DNA from: Dryocola sp031988645
GTDB lineage: Bacteria > Pseudomonadota > Gammaproteobacteria > Enterobacterales > Enterobacteriaceae
Length of the DNA: 64,000 nt
NCBI RefSeq assembly: GCF_051307045.1
Contig: NZ_CP150452.1
Coordinates: 2,666,001 to 2,730,000, forward strand
Direction of reading: 5' to 3'
Shown piece by piece: positions 35,634-45,182 of this stretch. The notes under the pieces were generated by a model. That model was not told the origin of the DNA. It saw only the letters and a list, made by a program, of their open reading frames with translations, and searched no databases. The stretch's first letter is position 1. Each line of letters begins with the position of its first letter. The translations under genes and the position numbers were made by a program.

Positions 35634-36749
35634 ATGTCATTTATTAAAAAATTCGTTGAACAAAGCGTGATTAGCCGACGTGAATTCCTGCTGAAAAGCG
35701 CCCTTGGCATCGGCAGCATGGCTGCGATGCCGCTTATCAGCCCTTTCTCTAAAGCACTGGCGGCTGAAGGGGGCAATTTCACCCTGGCCTGGGGATATCG
35801 TGACCCTGACAACTCTTACTGGAACGCCATCGCAGCGGGCGGACAATCCTATGCGAAGACGCAAAACTCACCGATGGTGAGCCTGATTAACGGTGGGAAC
35901 AACGAGAAAGTCCTCTCGGATATTAAAGCGCTGCTGTCCAAAACCGAGGGGCGGCTGGCCATCGGCTGCGATCCTAACGACGCCCCTAACGCGCGGGCAG
36001 TGGTTACCGCCTGCCAACAGCGCGGCGCTTTTATTACCACCATCTGGAATAAAACCGACGATCTGCATCCCTGGGACTTTGGCGACAATTACGTCGCCCA
36101 TATCAGCTGGTCCGATTTCGAACCGGCACAGCAATGCGCGCAGCTGCTGTTTGACGCGATGGGTAAAAAAGGCGGCATCGTCGGGTTAGGGGGAATTGCA
36201 TCAAACGTGCCGGCGATTGAACGTAAGGCGGCGCTGATGCATAAGCTGAAAGAAAACCCGGATATCAAACTGCTGGACTGGCAGGACGCGGACTGGAGCA
36301 CCTCAAAAGCCAACGACATGATGTCCACGATGCTCACCCGCTTCGGGGATGATATCAAAGGCATCTTCTCATCTAACGACAGCATGACGCTTGGCATTAT
36401 CGAAGCCCTGCGCGCAGAAGGTCTGGCGGGACAAATCCCGATTGTTTCCTACGATGGCACGCCGGACGCGGTCAAGCTGTGCATCAGCGGGGAAATTTTG
36501 TGCACCGTCAGCACCGACCCGTACTGGGCAGGCGGTATTGCGCTTTCGCTGGCGCACCACGCGGCTATCGGCAGCTTTAAGCCGTCCGCTGAACCCCATG
36601 AGCATCGCGAATTTTATGGTCCGACGATCATGATTACCAAAGACGATGCGCAGAAGTGGTATCAGGAAAATATCGTTAATACCCCGACGGTCGACTGGAA
36701 TAATTTCTGGCAGGCGTCAAAAGGACCCGTGCAGTATCGCAAATTATAG
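35634..36749 (+). CDS. sugar ABC transporter substrate-binding protein with Tat signal
   Basis: A 371-residue periplasmic binding protein of the ribose/galactose (type I, pentose/hexose) fold. The N-terminus contains SRREFLLKSALGIGSMA, a clear twin-arginine signal, so it would be exported already folded; most enterobacterial relatives use Sec. Ligand-binding body: NSYWNAIAAGGQSYAK, LAIGCDPNDAPNA, KGIFSSNDSMTLGIIEALR, IVSYDGTPDAV. First gene of the ABC unit. Ligand unknown, most likely a sugar or polyol. Confidence 0.88.
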   Translation: MSFIKKFVEQSVISRREFLLKSALGIGSMAAMPLISPFSKALAAEGGNFTLAWGYRDPDNSYWNAIAAGGQSYAKTQNSPMVSLINGGNNEKVLSDIKALLSKTEGRLAIGCDPNDAPNARAVVTACQQRGAFITTIWNKTDDLHPWDFGDNYVAHISWSDFEPAQQCAQLLFDAMGKKGGIVGLGGIASNVPAIERKAALMHKLKENPDIKLLDWQDADWSTSKANDMMSTMLTRFGDDIKGIFSSNDSMTLGIIEALRAEGLAGQIPIVSYDGTPDAVKLCISGEILCTVSTDPYWAGGIALSLAHHAAIGSFKPSAEPHEHREFYGPTIMITKDDAQKWYQENIVNTPTVDWNNFWQASKGPVQYRKL

Positions 36750-36754
36750 TTTTG

Positions 36755-36782
36755 CCCTTTACCGACAATTTCGGTGAAGGCG
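36755..36782 (+). other. intercistronic stem-loop
   Basis: GCCCTTTACCGA and TCGGTGAAGGC can pair around CAAT between the binding-protein and permease genes. Such stems often protect the abundant binding-protein message; there is no T run. Confidence 0.4.
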
Positions 36783-36810
36783 TTATAAATTCAATTCGTG
36801 AAGGTCGAAT

Positions 36811-37776
36811 ATGTCATCACAATCAAGCTATAAAGAGCTTTTGCGCAAATGGGCGCCGCTAATGGTATTGCTGTTGCTTTGCACCATTATCAGCGTTATC
36901 TATCCCGGGTTTTTATCCGTGCGTAATTTCTCGCGTTTACTGACCGCCAGCGCCGCCCCGTTGATGATTGCCATCGGAGTGACGTTTATCATTATTATGG
37001 GTTCGATCGACCTTTCCATTGAAGGCATTATGGCTTTTTGCGGCTCCATGCTGGCAATCATCATGGTGAAGCTGGGCGGCTTTAGCGAATTAGGTTATTT
37101 AGCTATTCCGGCCGCCATTATTATTTCAGCCGCCTGCGGCCTGATAAATGGTCTTATCCACGTTAAGCTTAAAATTCCTTCGTTTTTGGTCAGCCTCGGG
37201 ATTGGCTTTAGCTTAATTGGCGTCACCATGGTCATTACCAAAGGAGAGCGTATTCCCCTTCCCGATCCGGTATTCAGACTGCTGCTGACGGAGCGTATTT
37301 TCGACTTCCCGTTGATGGTGTATCTCGCCGCCGCCGCCCTACTGTTTGCCTGGTTTATTCAAAGCTATACCGCGCTGGGGCGTAATTTTTATGCGGTCGG
37401 CGGCGGTGAGCATCTGGCCTATTCCTCAGGTTTATCAGTGAAACGAATTCGCGTACTCGGCTTTGCCCTTGCCGGCGTGTTCTACGGGCTGGGCGCGGTA
37501 TTTGCGGTCGCCCGTTTAGGGTCTGTCGCCAGCAATCTGGGCGACGGTTATACCTTTATCGCCATCACTTCCGTGGTGGTCGGCGGCACCTCTCTAATGG
37601 GCGGCAACGGCGGGGTATGGCAAAGCCTGATTGGCGTACTCATCATCAACGTTATCAACAACGGCATGGTGCTGGTCGGCTTCCCGACCTATATCCAACA
37701 GGGTGTTTTAGGCGCACTGGTTATTATCTCGGTGGCGCTGGTCACCAATCGTAAACGTCTGCAAATAGTGAAGTGA
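36811..37776 (+). CDS. sugar ABC transporter permease (RbsC-like)
   Basis: A 321-residue inner-membrane permease of the CUT2 family with about nine helices and the family segment GSIDLSIEGIMAFCGSM near residue 64. GGTSLMGGNGGVWQSLIGVLII near residue 263 is the conserved cytoplasmic coupling region. The stop overlaps the GTG start of the ATPase gene by four bases. Confidence 0.9.
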   Translation: MSSQSSYKELLRKWAPLMVLLLLCTIISVIYPGFLSVRNFSRLLTASAAPLMIAIGVTFIIIMGSIDLSIEGIMAFCGSMLAIIMVKLGGFSELGYLAIPAAIIISAACGLINGLIHVKLKIPSFLVSLGIGFSLIGVTMVITKGERIPLPDPVFRLLLTERIFDFPLMVYLAAAALLFAWFIQSYTALGRNFYAVGGGEHLAYSSGLSVKRIRVLGFALAGVFYGLGAVFAVARLGSVASNLGDGYTFIAITSVVVGGTSLMGGNGGVWQSLIGVLIINVINNGMVLVGFPTYIQQGVLGALVIISVALVTNRKRLQIVK

Positions 37777-39288
37777 CGATTATGCTTGAATTCAAAAACG
37801 TTGGTAAATCGTTTCCGGGCGTCCTGGCTTTACAGGATATCAACCTGACTATTAAGCCGGGAGAAATAGTCGGATTAGTGGGCGAAAACGGCGCCGGAAA
37901 ATCCACCCTGATGAAAATCATCTACGGCGCCTATCAGCACGATAAAGGCGAAGTGCTGATCAACGGCAAACCGGTAATATTCCGCTCGCCGCGCGACGCG
38001 ATGATGAACGGCATTGGGATGGTATTTCAGGAGCAGTCCCTTATTTCTAATCTGAGCGTGATGGAAAATATCTTCCTCGGCTTCGAAAAACCGTTTAAAA
38101 AGCTTGGCGTTATTAACTGGAAAAAAATGGCCGCCGCCGCCAGAAAGCAGCTGGCAAAGGTTAAGCTTGATATCGACCCGAAAACTATCACCTCCGAGCT
38201 TTCGTTTACCCAGCGCCAGCTGGTTGAGCTGGCGAAGGTATTAACCCTTGAGGAAAGAAGCAGCGGCCATTTAATTATTTTACTTGATGAGCCGACGTCA
38301 GTATTGCCCGCCCAGGAGATAGAGCTGCTGTTTGAGCTGGTCAGAGAATTAAAAAATCGCGCCTCTTTTATTTTCGTCTCGCACCGCATGGATGAAGTCA
38401 TGGCGCTTTCCGACCGTATCTACGTAATGAAGGACGGGCAAATCATGGATATGGTCGTCCGCGAGCAGTTTGATGTGGTTAGCATTCAGCGTCAGATGGT
38501 CGGTCGGGATATAGATGAACGCTATTATCGGGAGCATCGTAAGCACGGTATTAATAAAGAAACCGCGCTGGTGGAGTTAAAAAACATTTCGCTGGCGGGA
38601 CATTATCAGAATGTCTCGCTCGCCTTACACGCAGGCGAAGTGCTGGCGCTGGTCGGCACCGAAGGGGCTGGCACCGAGGAGATTATCCGCTCGGTCTTTG
38701 GCCTGATGCAGCCGGAACAGGGTGAAGTCATCCTCAACGGCAGGCCGGTTAGTAAATTTAATCCAACCTACAGCATCGCTGAGGGCGTGGGCTATATCCC
38801 CCGCGAGCGCAAAATCGAAGGGATTGTGGAAGGAATGTCGGTGGTGGAAAACATCACCCTGGCAAACCTGCAGGACTACTCCTCCTCCGGTCTGTTGCAG
38901 GTGCACAACGAGCGCAGGCTGGCCAACGAGTGGGTTAAAAAGCTGTCGATCAAAACCGCCAATATCGATACGCAGTGCGGCAAGCTTTCCGGCGGCAACC
39001 AGCAAAAAGTGGTGCTGGCCAAATGGAGAACCGCCGGAGCCAAAATCATTCTGCTCGACCACCCGACCCGCGGCCTTGATATCGGCGCTAAAGAGGACGT
39101 CTATGACTTAGTACGCGATTTCACCGATGAGCAATGCGGCGTGATCCTGATAGCCGACTCGCTGGAAGAGGCCCATTGGTCTTGCCCATACCATCGCTAT
39201 TTTTAAAGATGGGCGGCTGATGCATCAGTTTACCGGCTGTGAACAAAAGCGTCCGGAGCAATATGAATTATTACAGCATTTCGTCTAG
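37773..39288 (+). CDS. sugar ABC transporter ATP-binding protein (RbsA-like, apparent frameshift)
   Basis: A double-ATPase CUT2 protein of about 504 residues. First domain: Walker A GENGAGKST, Walker B ILLDEPTS. Second domain: degenerate P-loop GTEGAGTEEI, signature LSGGNQQKV, DHPTRGLDIG. As read the frame ends at 39206 after SLEEAHW. One extra base in GGCCC (39170-39174) is the cause: its removal gives SLEEAIGLAHTIAIFKDGRL and a stop at 39288, the family-typical length. The GTG start overlaps the permease stop, a sign of translational coupling. Confidence 0.88.
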
Positions 39289-39307
39289 GTTATTGAGGCA
39301 TATCTCC

Positions 39308-40324
39308 ATGAAAATCACCCGAACTGATTCATTAGCGCTGTCTGCGATAAATAATCCCGGCAGCCCGAAACGCCCTCAATTAACGGTGCGTGAAAAAATC
39401 ACGCGTTATTTACCCATACTGACCCTGGTGGTGTTGGTGGCCTTAGTCAGCCTCTATAATCCGGACTTCCTTAAGCCTGGTAATATATTCCAGCTGCTGC
39501 AGGACGCTTCAACGCTGTTTATTATGGCACTGGGGATGACCTTTGTGATTTATATTGGCGGTATCGATCTCTCCGCGCAGTCTATCGCCAGCATGTCAAC
39601 GGTAGTGCTGGTTATTTTACTTTCGCAAATTGGCATGCTGGCTATTCCGCTCACGCTGGCCATCGGCGCGCTATTCGGCGCGATCTCCGGCTGGGTGCAT
39701 ACCCGTTTTAAAATCTCCTCCTTTATTACCACCTTAGCCGTCGGCGGGATTGCCTATGCTACCGGCCAGGTTATTTCCGGGCAGCGCGCGTTTTATATTC
39801 CCGGCGATATCCATAGCAAAACGGTAGGCTGGATGACGACCACCGTCTTTACCCTGCCTGCAGAAATCATTATTGCCGCCGCGCTGCTGCTGGTGGCATT
39901 GCTGATGGAAAGAAGAACCGCGCTGGGGCGCCATATGAAAGCTATTGGCGCCGGCGAATCCGCCGCGCTCGCCAGCGGCGTAAAGGTGGTGAAAGTAAAA
40001 ATTGTCACTTTCGCTATTGCCGGCGCGTTTTCCGCTGCCGCCGGCGTACTGCTGGCGACCCGCCTTTCCGGCGCGTCGCCGACGATGGCCGACCAGTTTC
40101 TGTTACCGGCGATTGTCGCGGTTCTGCTGGGCGGAACGCCTCTGACCGGCGGCGTGGGCGGCGTAGTGAGCACGCTTATCGGCACGCTGATCGTGGCCGT
40201 TATTCGTACCAGCATGACCTACCTGAACGTTGAGGCGCAGGCACAGCAGATTTTCTTCGGCGCGCTGATGATTGCGGCTATCGCCATGACCATCGATCGC
40301 TCAAAAATTTCCACCGTTAAATAA
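39308..40324 (+). CDS. sugar ABC transporter permease, second (RbsC-like)
   Basis: A 338-residue CUT2 permease with the conserved IGGIDLSAQSIASMSTVV near residue 79 and GGTPLTGGVGGVVSTLIGTLIV near residue 270. It probably pairs with the first permease as a heterodimer, since the two differ. I chose the ATG at 39308; an upstream GTG at 39239 would lie inside the restored ATPase gene. Confidence 0.87.
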   Translation: MKITRTDSLALSAINNPGSPKRPQLTVREKITRYLPILTLVVLVALVSLYNPDFLKPGNIFQLLQDASTLFIMALGMTFVIYIGGIDLSAQSIASMSTVVLVILLSQIGMLAIPLTLAIGALFGAISGWVHTRFKISSFITTLAVGGIAYATGQVISGQRAFYIPGDIHSKTVGWMTTTVFTLPAEIIIAAALLLVALLMERRTALGRHMKAIGAGESAALASGVKVVKVKIVTFAIAGAFSAAAGVLLATRLSGASPTMADQFLLPAIVAVLLGGTPLTGGVGGVVSTLIGTLIVAVIRTSMTYLNVEAQAQQIFFGALMIAAIAMTIDRSKISTVK

Positions 40325-40337
40325 CCGAGAGCCGGCC

Positions 40338-41381
40338 ATGATTCCTGAGCTAATGAAAGCAGCGGTGCTGACGGCGCCCAAAAAATTCGAGATACAGCAG
40401 GTTCCCGTTCCCGCCTGTGGCGAAGATGAGGTGCTAATTCACGTCACCCAGTGTTCCATCTGCGGTACGGATGTTCATATTTATAACGGCCATTATTCCC
40501 GGGATAAACTACCGTTAATTCCCGGCCATGAGTTTACCGGCGAAATCGTTGCCGTCGGCCGCAGCGTCTCTACCCTGACGCCGGGACTGCGCGTTGTCGC
40601 CGATATCAATATCGGCTGCGGCCACTGCTTTTACTGTCGCCGAAACGAGCTGCTGAACTGCCCGGACATCAGGCAGCTTGGCATTCATACCAACGGTGCA
40701 TTTGCGGAGTACGTTGCCGTCCCGGCCCGCCTGGTGATTCCGCTTGGCGACGCTATCCCGGATAACGTTGCCTGTCTGACAGAACCCTTCTCCTGCGTGG
40801 TTCGCGCCGGTAAAAAAATTGGCCTGAAGGTCGCCGAGTCGGTGGTGGTGATTGGCGCCGGGCCGGTCGGCAATATGCATATTCAGATGGCGCGTTTACT
40901 GGGCGCAGCGCCCGTTATCGCCGTTGAACTCAATCCCCAACGGGCTGAACTGGCCAGACGGTGCGGCGCCGATAAAGTCATCACTGAACCGGAGCGCGCG
41001 CTGGAGCAGATAAAACAGCTCACCGAAGGTCGCGGTGCCGACGTGGTTATTGAAAGCGTCGGGCATCCTGAATTGTATAAACAAGCGCTGACGTTTATAC
41101 GCCCCGGCGGACGGCTGCTGGCCTTTGGTCTGACGGATGCCGAAACCGAAATCGCCATTAAACCGCTGGAGATTATTTTACAGGAGCAAATGATTCAGGG
41201 CAGCGTGGCGGGGATGGGGGAAGATATGCACCAGGCGCTGCATTTGTTGACGCACCAGCGCTTTATTACCTCCCCCTTCTGCGAGGCGGTCTACAAGCTG
41301 GAAGATATTCAACAGGTCTTCTCCTCCTTGCTCGCTAATCCTCAGCACCTGAAAATTCAGCTGCGAATCGCGCAGCAGTGA
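40338..41381 (+). CDS. zinc-dependent medium-chain dehydrogenase (sorbitol/threonine dehydrogenase type)
   Basis: A 347-residue MDR-family alcohol dehydrogenase. Catalytic zinc ligands are C in CSICGTDVH and H in PGHEFTGE; the structural zinc loop is CGHCFYCRRNELLNC. The nucleotide site reads VVVIGAGPVGNMHIQMARLLG. It would oxidise a secondary hydroxyl of a polyol or sugar acid with NAD(P). Last gene of the ABC unit, so it probably takes the freshly imported compound. Confidence 0.9.
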   Translation: MIPELMKAAVLTAPKKFEIQQVPVPACGEDEVLIHVTQCSICGTDVHIYNGHYSRDKLPLIPGHEFTGEIVAVGRSVSTLTPGLRVVADINIGCGHCFYCRRNELLNCPDIRQLGIHTNGAFAEYVAVPARLVIPLGDAIPDNVACLTEPFSCVVRAGKKIGLKVAESVVVIGAGPVGNMHIQMARLLGAAPVIAVELNPQRAELARRCGADKVITEPERALEQIKQLTEGRGADVVIESVGHPELYKQALTFIRPGGRLLAFGLTDAETEIAIKPLEIILQEQMIQGSVAGMGEDMHQALHLLTHQRFITSPFCEAVYKLEDIQQVFSSLLANPQHLKIQLRIAQQ

Positions 41382-41414
41382 AACTTTAGCTGAGGTTTAA
41401 GCCGCTGCCGAAGT

Positions 41415-41446
41415 AAAAAAGGTGCTCTTTAAGAGCACCTTTTTTA
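41415..41446. terminator. bidirectional terminator after the ABC/dehydrogenase unit
   Basis: AAAAAAGGTGCTCTT and AAGAGCACCTTTTTT form a perfect stem with T runs on both strands, serving the convergent dehydrogenase and aldo-keto reductase genes. Confidence 0.9.
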
Positions 41447-41460
41447 CAGGCCATCTTTCC

Positions 41461-42489
41461 TCAGGCTTGCCGGTCCGCCGGCGTCGGCGCGCCCTCATCA
41501 AGCAGCCCCTGCTTTTGCAGCGCTCGCCAGAAATCATCCGGGATCGGCACGGCAATCCACTCCAGACAGTTTTCCAGCTGCGCAACGTTACGGGTGCCGG
41601 GAACGATAGTGGGCACGGCCGGATGAGCCAGAACGAACTGCAGCGCCGCTGCCGGCAGGCTTACATGATAATCACGACAGACATTTTCAATTTTGCTGAC
41701 CTTTTCCAGAATCGCTTTACTGGCCGGACCATAGTTATATTTGGCGTTCTCAACGGCGCCGGTAGCAAGAATGCCGCTGTTAAAACCGCCGCCGATAACC
41801 ACCGCCGCATTGCGTTCTTCACACAGCGGCAGGAAGGCTTTTAATGCTTCCTGCTCCAGCAATGTATAGCGTCCGGCCAGCAGGAAGCAGTCAAAGTCGG
41901 CTTCCTTCAGCGCCGCATGGCACACTTCCCATTCGTTGACGCCCATTCCGACGGCTTTAATAACGCCTTCATCCCGCAGCTGTGCCAGCGCACGCCATGC
42001 GCCTTCCATCGCCTGACGAAAATAGTGCGGCTGCTTATCGCCGTGGGTATAAAAATCGCAGTCGTGGATAAAGGCGATATCGATATGCTCCAGCGCCATG
42101 CGCTGCAGGCTATCTTCGATGGAGCGCATGGTTCCCGAATAGGAATAATCAAAAATCGCCTCAAACGGCAGCGGATTGACCCATACCCCGGAGTCGATCT
42201 CGCTGCGTTTTTTAGGTTTTAACAAACGCCCCACTTTAGTGGATAAAACGTACTCATCACGCGGATACCAGCGCAGCCCGTGCCCCACTCTTGCTTCGCT
42301 CAGGCCATGGCCATACATCGGCGCAGTATCAAAATAGCGCAGGCCGCTGTCCCAGGCCTGATGAATCATGTTTTCTGATTCCTGCTCGCTGATGGGGCGA
42401 AAAATATTGCCAATCGGCGCGGCGCCGTAGCCCATTGCCGTGACCTGAATATCTGTACGACCAAAAGCATTTTTCTGTGATGGAACCAT
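41461..42489 (-). CDS. aldo-keto reductase (D-threo-aldose/L-fucose dehydrogenase type)
   Basis: A 342-residue AKR of the group that oxidises aldoses such as L-fucose at C1 (also pyridoxal 4-dehydrogenase). Tetrad residues appear as D and Y in RYFDTAPMYGHG, K in STKVGR and H in FIHDCDFYTHGD. It is a single-gene unit under operator site 4. An aldose-to-lactone oxidation would fit the sugar-uptake genes alongside; the actual sugar is unknown. Confidence 0.85.
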   Translation of the reverse strand: MVPSQKNAFGRTDIQVTAMGYGAAPIGNIFRPISEQESENMIHQAWDSGLRYFDTAPMYGHGLSEARVGHGLRWYPRDEYVLSTKVGRLLKPKKRSEIDSGVWVNPLPFEAIFDYSYSGTMRSIEDSLQRMALEHIDIAFIHDCDFYTHGDKQPHYFRQAMEGAWRALAQLRDEGVIKAVGMGVNEWEVCHAALKEADFDCFLLAGRYTLLEQEALKAFLPLCEERNAAVVIGGGFNSGILATGAVENAKYNYGPASKAILEKVSKIENVCRDYHVSLPAAALQFVLAHPAVPTIVPGTRNVAQLENCLEWIAVPIPDDFWRALQKQGLLDEGAPTPADRQA

Positions 42490-42520
42490 CTGTTTGCTCC
42501 CGCGTTAAGACAACGTTAAT

Positions 42521-42538
42521 TAACTAACAAGATAGTTA
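42521..42538. promoter_or_regulatory. island operator site 4
   Basis: TAACTAACAAGATAGTTA (TAAC-N10-GTTA class), 31 bases upstream of the aldo-keto reductase start. Confidence 0.7.
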
Positions 42539-42621
42539 TAACAGAGGCAATGTTGTGAAAATGTTATCTGGGTAACAAAGCGCCATTAATTACGTTGATC
42601 CTTTATTTTTTTTCTGTAATT

Positions 42622-42637
42622 GTAACTAACTAGTTAC
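42622..42637. promoter_or_regulatory. island operator site 5
   Basis: GTAACTAACTAGTTAC: perfect 7-base arms GTAACTA/TAGTTAC around AC, 36 bases before the CoA-transferase gene. The clearest TAAC-N6-GTTA example. Confidence 0.8.
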
Positions 42638-42673
42638 TTTATTGTGTTGTGAATTACAAAGAGGATAGCGAGA

Positions 42674-44183
42674 ATGCATGGCAAACTGAAAAGCGTCGAT
42701 CAAGCCGTTGCTTTGATTAAAGATAATTCAACCGTTGCCTTCACCGGATCGGGAGGCGGTCTGCTGGAGTCGGACTATGTCATGGCGGCCATCGCGACGC
42801 GCTATCGTGAAACCGGACACCCCCGCAATCTCACCCTTATTCATGCCTTAGGCATCGGCAACGGTAAGGGATCGGGCCTGGGTCGTCTGGCTATCCCGGG
42901 GCTGGTAAAAAGGGTCATCGGCGGGCACTGGTCCTGGTCATCCGAGCTACAAAAAATGGCGCGTGACAATGAAATCGAAGCCTATTGTTTACCCACCGGA
43001 ATAATCATGACGCTGTATCGCGAAAGCGGCGCCGGTCGTCCGGGCGTCATTTCAAGCGTGGGTCTGGGCACCTTTGTCGATCCGCTTATCAGCGGCGGAA
43101 AGTGCAACGATATCACCTGCGAAGATATCGTTTCTCGCATCGAACTCGACGGTGAAACCTGGCTCCATTACAAGCCGTTCAAGGTCGATGTGGCGGTGAT
43201 TCATGGTTCACAGGCGGATGTGGTCGCCAATATTTCCACCAGCGAAGAGCCGGCCGAGCTGGATACCTACGCGGTGGCGTTAGCCGCGCACAATAATAAC
43301 GGCATGGTGATCGCTCAGGTGAAATCGACCGCCAGCGAACACTTTGTGCCGGCCCGTAAAGTGACGGTACCCGGCGTGATGATTGACCATATCGTGGAGT
43401 GCCCTGCGCAGTGGCAAAGCTACCTCGCCGAATACGATCCGGCCATTTCCGGTCAGGTCGCGCCGCCGGATGAATATCCGCTCGAAGAGCCTGCGGAAGG
43501 CATTCGCCGCCTGATTTCAGGGCTGGCGGTGCGTGAACTGCAACCCAATATGCGCGTCAATTACGGGTTCGGTATTCCCGGCGGCATCCCGGCGATGGCG
43601 GAAAAATCCCTGGTAAGCTCCTGCTGGCAGATGGTGGAGCAAGGCATACATAACGGCCAGCTTCTTGATGGCGCACTGTTCGGTGCGGCAAAATATCCCC
43701 ACGCCATCGTCAGCTCTCTCGATCAGTTCGATCTGTTTTGCGGCGGCGGTCTGGACATTACCTTTTTGGGAATGGGCGAAATGGACGCTGAAGGCAACGT
43801 CAACGTCTCGCAGCTTGGCGATACCATCGTCGGGGCCCGGCGGCTTCATTGATATTACCTGCGGAGCCAAAAAAGTGGTCTTCTGCGGCACCTTCGAAGC
43901 AAAAGGCTTGCAGGTTTGCCAGCAGGGCGACCGTTTACAAATCGAATCTCACGGCCAGATTCCCAAACTGGTGCAGAAGGTTCGACATATCACCTTCAGC
44001 GGGCCTGAGGCCATTAAACGCGGGCAGGAAGTACTGTATGTCACGGAACGCGCCGTTTTCAAACTGACGGAAGAAGGCGTGGAGCTGATTGCGGTGGTCA
44101 GCGGGGTTAACCTTGAAGAGGATATTTTACAGCGTATGCAATTTAGTCCAAAAGTCGTTTACCCCGCTACTGTATCTCTCTGA
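42674..44183 (+). CDS. fused-subunit acyl-CoA:carboxylate CoA-transferase (YdiF-like, apparent frameshift)
   Basis: A family I CoA-transferase of about 502 residues with alpha and beta parts fused, as in YdiF and propionate CoA-transferase. Alpha part: STVAFTGSGGGLLES. Beta part: INYGFGIPGGIPA then MVEQG, whose Glu should carry the thioester. The frame breaks at GGGGCCC (43832-43838); removing one G gives DTIVGPGGFIDITCGAKKVV and a normal C-terminus. It would activate the carboxylic acid made by the aldehyde dehydrogenase, using acetyl-CoA or succinyl-CoA. Single-gene unit. Confidence 0.87.
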
Positions 44184-44204
44184 ATCGTAAAGATAATGCG
44201 GGTA

Positions 44205-44849
44205 TCAGGGCTGTAATATCCGCATTATCGTTTCGACGTTGAAATCAAGGCGCTGCTGCAGGGAATCCGCATCCATAAAATTGCGGTCAAACAAAATGGC
44301 GCCGGTATACTTATTATTAAAGTAATAGTAATTTACCGCCGCTATGGTAATCACCAGCTGCTCAGCATCGACACCCGCTCTGAAAACCCCCTGCTCAACG
44401 CCGCGCTCGAGAATACCCTGCATTAGCGTCACCATGGATTTCTGCGCGGATTTAATCGCCACCGATTTTTTCAGGTGCACGGCGCGATGAAGATTCTCGC
44501 TGTTTACCAGCGTCAGAAACTCCGGGTTTTTCAGGTAGTAATTCCAGGTAAATCTGACCAGCGTTTCGACCGCTTCCTGCGGCTCCAGGCTTTCGAGATT
44601 TAATTTTTTTTCAGCGGCGCGGATATCAAGATAGGAGTCTTCAACAACCTTCTGGAAAAGCTGCTCCTTGCTACCAAAATAGTGATAAATCATTCGTTTA
44701 TTTGACTTTGCCTTTTCAGCAACCACGTCAATGCGCGCGCCGCCGAGCCCTTTTTGCGCGAACTCTCGTTTCGCCGCTTTCAGGATCCGGTTTTGTGTCG
44801 CAATAGGGTCGCGGACCTGTGCTGTTTTTTCAGAAGCTGATTTAATCAT
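44205..44849 (-). CDS. TetR-family regulator of the catabolic island
   Basis: A 214-residue TetR protein. The DNA-binding part is FAQKGLGGARIDVVAEKAKS followed by NKRMIYHYFGSKEQLF (about residues 30-65); the C-terminal domain resembles the RutR/YcdC-like group. It is the only regulator gene between 30.7 and 55.5 kb. Ten palindromes of one type lie before the ten units around it, so it is the best candidate to bind them. The nearest palindrome (site 6) is 160 bases upstream, shared with the aldehyde dehydrogenase. The inducer may be a CoA thioester or pathway intermediate (speculative). Confidence 0.88.
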   Translation of the reverse strand: MIKSASEKTAQVRDPIATQNRILKAAKREFAQKGLGGARIDVVAEKAKSNKRMIYHYFGSKEQLFQKVVEDSYLDIRAAEKKLNLESLEPQEAVETLVRFTWNYYLKNPEFLTLVNSENLHRAVHLKKSVAIKSAQKSMVTLMQGILERGVEQGVFRAGVDAEQLVITIAAVNYYYFNNKYTGAILFDRNFMDADSLQQRLDFNVETIMRILQP

Positions 44850-45009
44850 TACATCATTTTGGTTGCGGATCTGGCTGATGATTAACCCTTACTCATTGGC
44901 GGAAATCAAGAAAAATTTTTGCGTAATATCCTTTCTGCAAGCCGCTTAACAATTTCATTACAAGTAATGGCGATTCCTTATCCAAGGCAAAAACACCGTG
45001 CTAACATAT

Positions 45010-45025
45010 GTAACTATATAGTTAT
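45010..45025. promoter_or_regulatory. island operator site 6
   Basis: GTAACTATATAGTTAT: one mismatch from perfect symmetry. It lies between the divergent TetR and aldehyde dehydrogenase genes, which are separated by a 333-base A+T-rich region with no other recognisable feature. Confidence 0.75.
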
Positions 45026-45182
45026 ATAAATTATTTTTTATGTATTTAAAACAGTTGGATAAGAGTAATTAACATTCTTTTTATCTTGCCAGCCTTCAGC
45101 ACAAACCGCGCAGGATGACCATTAACACGCACAGGCTCTTACCGACCGGTAAGGAATGCTATGAACTATGGGAAAGAGGATT

